Part shown: piece after piece, positions 60,965-64,000 of the stretch
Layout of the letters: the number at the start of each line of letters is the position of its first letter
How positions within the stretch are numbered: the stretch's first letter is position 1
DNA from: Multifurca ochricompacta
Lineage: Eukaryota > Basidiomycota > Agaricomycetes > Russulales > Russulaceae
Assembly (NCBI GenBank): GCA_022496185.1
Contig: WTXG01000076.1
Span: 93,947 to 157,946 of the forward strand
Length of the DNA: 64,000 nt
Direction of reading: 5' to 3'
Position numbers and translations under genes: made by a program
The notes under the pieces: generated by a model
Database searches by the model: none
Told to the model about the DNA's origin: nothing
What the model saw: the letters and a program-made list of their open reading frames with translations, nothing else

Positions 60965-63900
60965 ATGTTGGCGGTGGGGAAGAGTAAGGCGACTTCTGGC
61001 AAGTGGCGCAAGACCCTCGAGGCCGCTTCGCTCTCTCAGACTCACACAATCTTATTCGTGTACAACCGCAAAAAGAAAAGTCGAAATCATGCAATCCAAA
61101 CAATTTTCATTCAGGAAAGCAATTCGTGGTATCTTCAGTCCGTCATCTCGCAGCGATCATCTAGCAATTTGTGAGTGCCATCAACCCTGAAGTATCGTAT
61201 TTCCTACTTCCTCACGCCGACCTTTTCCAGCCACTGGTAACAAAGATCCATCCTCATCGGAACCAATCGGTGGATCGGTTGACGTTGCGATTGGAGTGCT
61301 CGAAACATCTCTTGCTGCTCTGAAGGAAGTTAGTTCATTGGCGGGAAAGATCCCCTACATTTCCCCAATTGCTGGCATCATACTTCAAGCGCTCAAGATG
61401 CGAGATGTAGGTCACACGTCACCCTATCAATTGTCTAGTATGCTGATTAATTGTTCAATGTATCATCAGGAGGTCAATTTATACAAGGAAGAGTGGGGAG
61501 CGGTGATGCAAAAGCTGGCCAGCGTGGGGAGTGTCATTATTGACGTCGGAGAAATGTGCCAAATGCACGATCTGAAGGAAGACGAGCTGCCTCCCACTCT
61601 CCGTGCTATTCTTCGATCCCTTCAAACGTATGTCCTAGTTTACTCATCGTCATCGTGGTCTAATCGAAAACAAGCGATCTGGACGGATAGATAAAGCACT
61701 TCAAGAGTGCGCCGAGGTTGGAGGAATCAAGAAAGTTCTTTTTCGTACGGATATGCTAAGGAGGGTGAAGCAATATGATGGGAAGCTATCCAATGTGCTT
61801 CAGGTGTTCCAGGTCTGTACTAAATCTTATCATACATGCCATTCTTCTGACGAGTTATTTGCAGGCTAAACTTTCTTTGACAATCTTAACCCAATTCATT
61901 CAAGAGCGCAAGGTATGGGCTCACCCTGCCAAGTGAAACTGATTGACCGACACATTCAACAGGTTGCTTTGACCGTACTTCCTGGTCCGACACCTGAGAT
62001 CACGTATGCAACTCTCTTTAGTACCTTTGGCACAACTATATGTTGACACTACTCAGGTCCTTGCCATCGAAACCTCAGATATTTTTTGGGCGCGATGCTG
62101 AGCTGGCTCAGATTATTCACACGATTTTCACCAGCATTGTTTCCCATCCTGCCCGAATCGCAATTCTAGGACCTGGTGGACATGGAAAAACAACCCTTGC
62201 CAATGCAGTCCTCACCCATGCCGTGTCCAAGAACATTTTGGTCATGCCAGATATTTCATTCCTTGTGAATCAATCTTCTCATCTGGAGCTCTCCTGGTTG
62301 AACTTGCCAAATCACTTGGTGTCTTCAAGTCTGGTTCGGATGCCTCCTGGTCTCACATACATGCTGCATTAATTGCAAAGGAGTGCATCCTGTGTCTTGA
62401 TAACTTTGAATCACCTTGGGACCAGGATGGTGATACCAAACACACTGTTGAACAACTGTTGTCCAGGATTACTGAGCTGCATTCTGTCACTGTGATGCTC
62501 ACAATGAGAGGGACAGAGAGGCCAGCCAGGACACAGTGGACACAACCTATTCTCCCCCCACTACAGACTCTGGGCCATGATGCTGGAAAGGAAATCTGGC
62601 AGAAGATTAGTGACAACTATGATGAATTTGCAGAGGAGCTTCTGAAGGCAGTGGACTATGTGCCTCTTGCCATTGATTTGTTGGCCCATCTTTCCCAGGT
62701 CACACCACCATCATTACTGTGGAAAGAATGGTGTAAAAAGCAGACAGGAATTCTTCAAAGGGGACAGGCTCACAAGTTATTGAATATTGAATATTCTATC
62801 CAGCTATCCATTAATAGTGGGAGGATGAGGGCTAATCCATCTGCCAAGGATCTGCTTGGTGTTCTTAGCATGCTTCCAGATGGAATGCATATCAAACAAG
62901 TGGATAAGTTTGAAGAGATTCTTGGAGATATAGAGATGCACTCCGGGCTTCATGTGCTTCAGCAATGCAGCTTGATAGCCATAACAGGAGAGAGATATCA
63001 AACCATCCCATAGTTCGTCACTTTTGCAATAAGCAAGGTTTATGTCACCTAAGCATGAAGCTTCACTCAAAGAGTTCTATATCACACTGGCATCTTCCCG
63101 TCCCCAAAGGCACAGAACTATGCTGAAATGGTCTTGGAAGTGAACAACACAAAGGCCATGCTATTAGTCTTTAGAGTCAATTATGAAGACCTTCCAGGGC
63201 TTGTTAATGCTATTATTGCATTTTCAGAGTTTCATCAAAGTATTGGGGACCTTTCTGATAAGCTGACCAGTCAAACTGTTCAGTTGTTCAGCAAAAACAT
63301 GGAGCAGGTCATTATTAGTCCAATGTCTTCAAAGATGGGGAAAATTATATATTTCTCAGGGAACATGGAAGGTGCTAAGCATAAATTGCAGGAGGCAGAG
63401 ATGCTGTGCTTGTCTAGCTCATATAAGAGTACTCCTCTACATGCTGATATCTGCATGATCTTGGTGACATATATAGAGGGAGAGTGCATTTGATGAGGCA
63501 GAAGCCCTATATCAGAAGCTTTGAACATTTACAAGAGCCACAAAAAGTTATTGGAGAAGGAAAATGTCATCATAACTTGGAGAAATTTACAGAATGCTTG
63601 ACAAAACAAATGAAGCAGAGGTATCATTGAAGAGGGCTCTGGAACTTCACCAGGCTTCTGGCAGTATGATGGGTCAAGGAAATGCCTATTACTCACTTGG
63701 GCCATATATAGAAACCAAAATAAATTGCATGAGGCAGAAGACTGTTTCAAAAGGCTTTGGAGCTGCACAAGACTGTTAATGGCATATTGTCACAGGGGAA
63801 TGATTATGGAGGCCTTGGAGACATATACCAAGATCTAGAAAGTTCAGTGAGGCAGAAGCCACATATCACAAAGCCTTAGAATTCCACAGAGCTGCTAATG

Positions 63901-64000
63901 ATGCCCTTGGTCAGGGAAATGACTATCAGGGACTTGGGGAGGTTTATCTGGCAACAGGCAAACTAGATTTGGCCAAGGTCTCATTTCAAAGTGCCTTGAA
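60965..64000 (+). CDS. NB-ARC/TPR NLR-type protein, broken frames, 3' end off the window
   Basis: Fungal NLRs act in non-self recognition and programmed cell death. The N-terminal region (61236-61960) reads GGSVDVAIGVLETSLAALKE, IPYISPIAGIILQALKMRD, KEEWGAVMQKLASVGSVIID, a conserved helical domain of Agaricomycete NLRs. The NB-ARC starts at PQIFFGRDAELAQIIHTIF and has the Walker A GPGGHGKTTLA near 62170 and the Walker B-like ECILCLDNFE near 62390. A helical region follows, DYVPLAIDLLAHLSQVTPPS, then TPR units (EAEVSLKRALELHQASGSMM, EAEATYHKALEFHRAANDAL, YQGLGEVYLATGKLDLAKVS) to the edge. The frame breaks near 62233, 63010, 63517, 63700, 63750 and 63834, several times where one G is missing from a G pair or run. 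Either a pseudogene or an artefact of the same base-loss seen elsewhere. The true start is unsure. Confidence 0.75.

Overview
The window looks like nuclear DNA of a filamentous basidiomycete, most likely an Agaricomycete. Genes are dense and lie on both strands. They are split by many short introns of about 45-100 nt with GT...AG ends. The products are typical fungal housekeeping and chromatin proteins, and the right edge carries an NB-ARC/TPR NLR of the type expanded in mushroom-forming fungi. All product names come from reading the translated sequence; no database search was run.

Layout. At 1-8.7 kb are an NTO1/BRPF-type PHD-bromodomain protein (runs off the left edge), the Vps34 PI3-kinase and argininosuccinate synthase, all on the minus strand, then a divergent RidA deaminase. 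At 8.8-18 kb a RING E3 with an Asp-rich tail converges on a large Doa10/Ssm4 ERAD ubiquitin ligase. At 18.8-26 kb are a TFIIIC delta-type subunit, a divergent short acidic protein that resembles APC/C subunit 13, and exosome subunit Rrp4. At 28-39 kb are a MYND protein, the exon-junction protein Y14, an HP1-type chromodomain protein, a membrane-anchored coiled-coil protein and a KEN-box-bearing protein of unknown function. At 39-47.7 kb are a Sir2-class deacetylase, a KAT14-like GNAT, a Cue2-type CUE/Smr nuclease and a UPF0357 protein. From 47.7 to 50.4 kb is a gene-poor stretch with a retrotransposon gag zinc-knuckle remnant between inverted repeats. At 50.4-58 kb are an SDR reductase, a UbiC-like protein, an F-box protein and a low-complexity protein. 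At 58.2-59.6 kb is a divergent histone H3/H4 pair. At 60.6-61 kb is a MITE-like element, followed by the NLR that leaves the right edge.

How the genes relate. There are no operons. Several genes act in chromatin (Nto1, HP1, Sir2, KAT14-like, H3/H4) and several in ubiquitin biology (Doa10, RING E3, F-box, possible APC/C subunit). This may be coincidence rather than a cluster.

Sequence quality matters here. In several deeply conserved genes (H3, Y14, HP1, Sir2, Doa10, RING E3) the frame breaks exactly where one C or G is missing from a C/G run. That points to systematic single-base deletions in the assembly rather than to true pseudogenes. Exon coordinates and predicted products should be read with this in mind.
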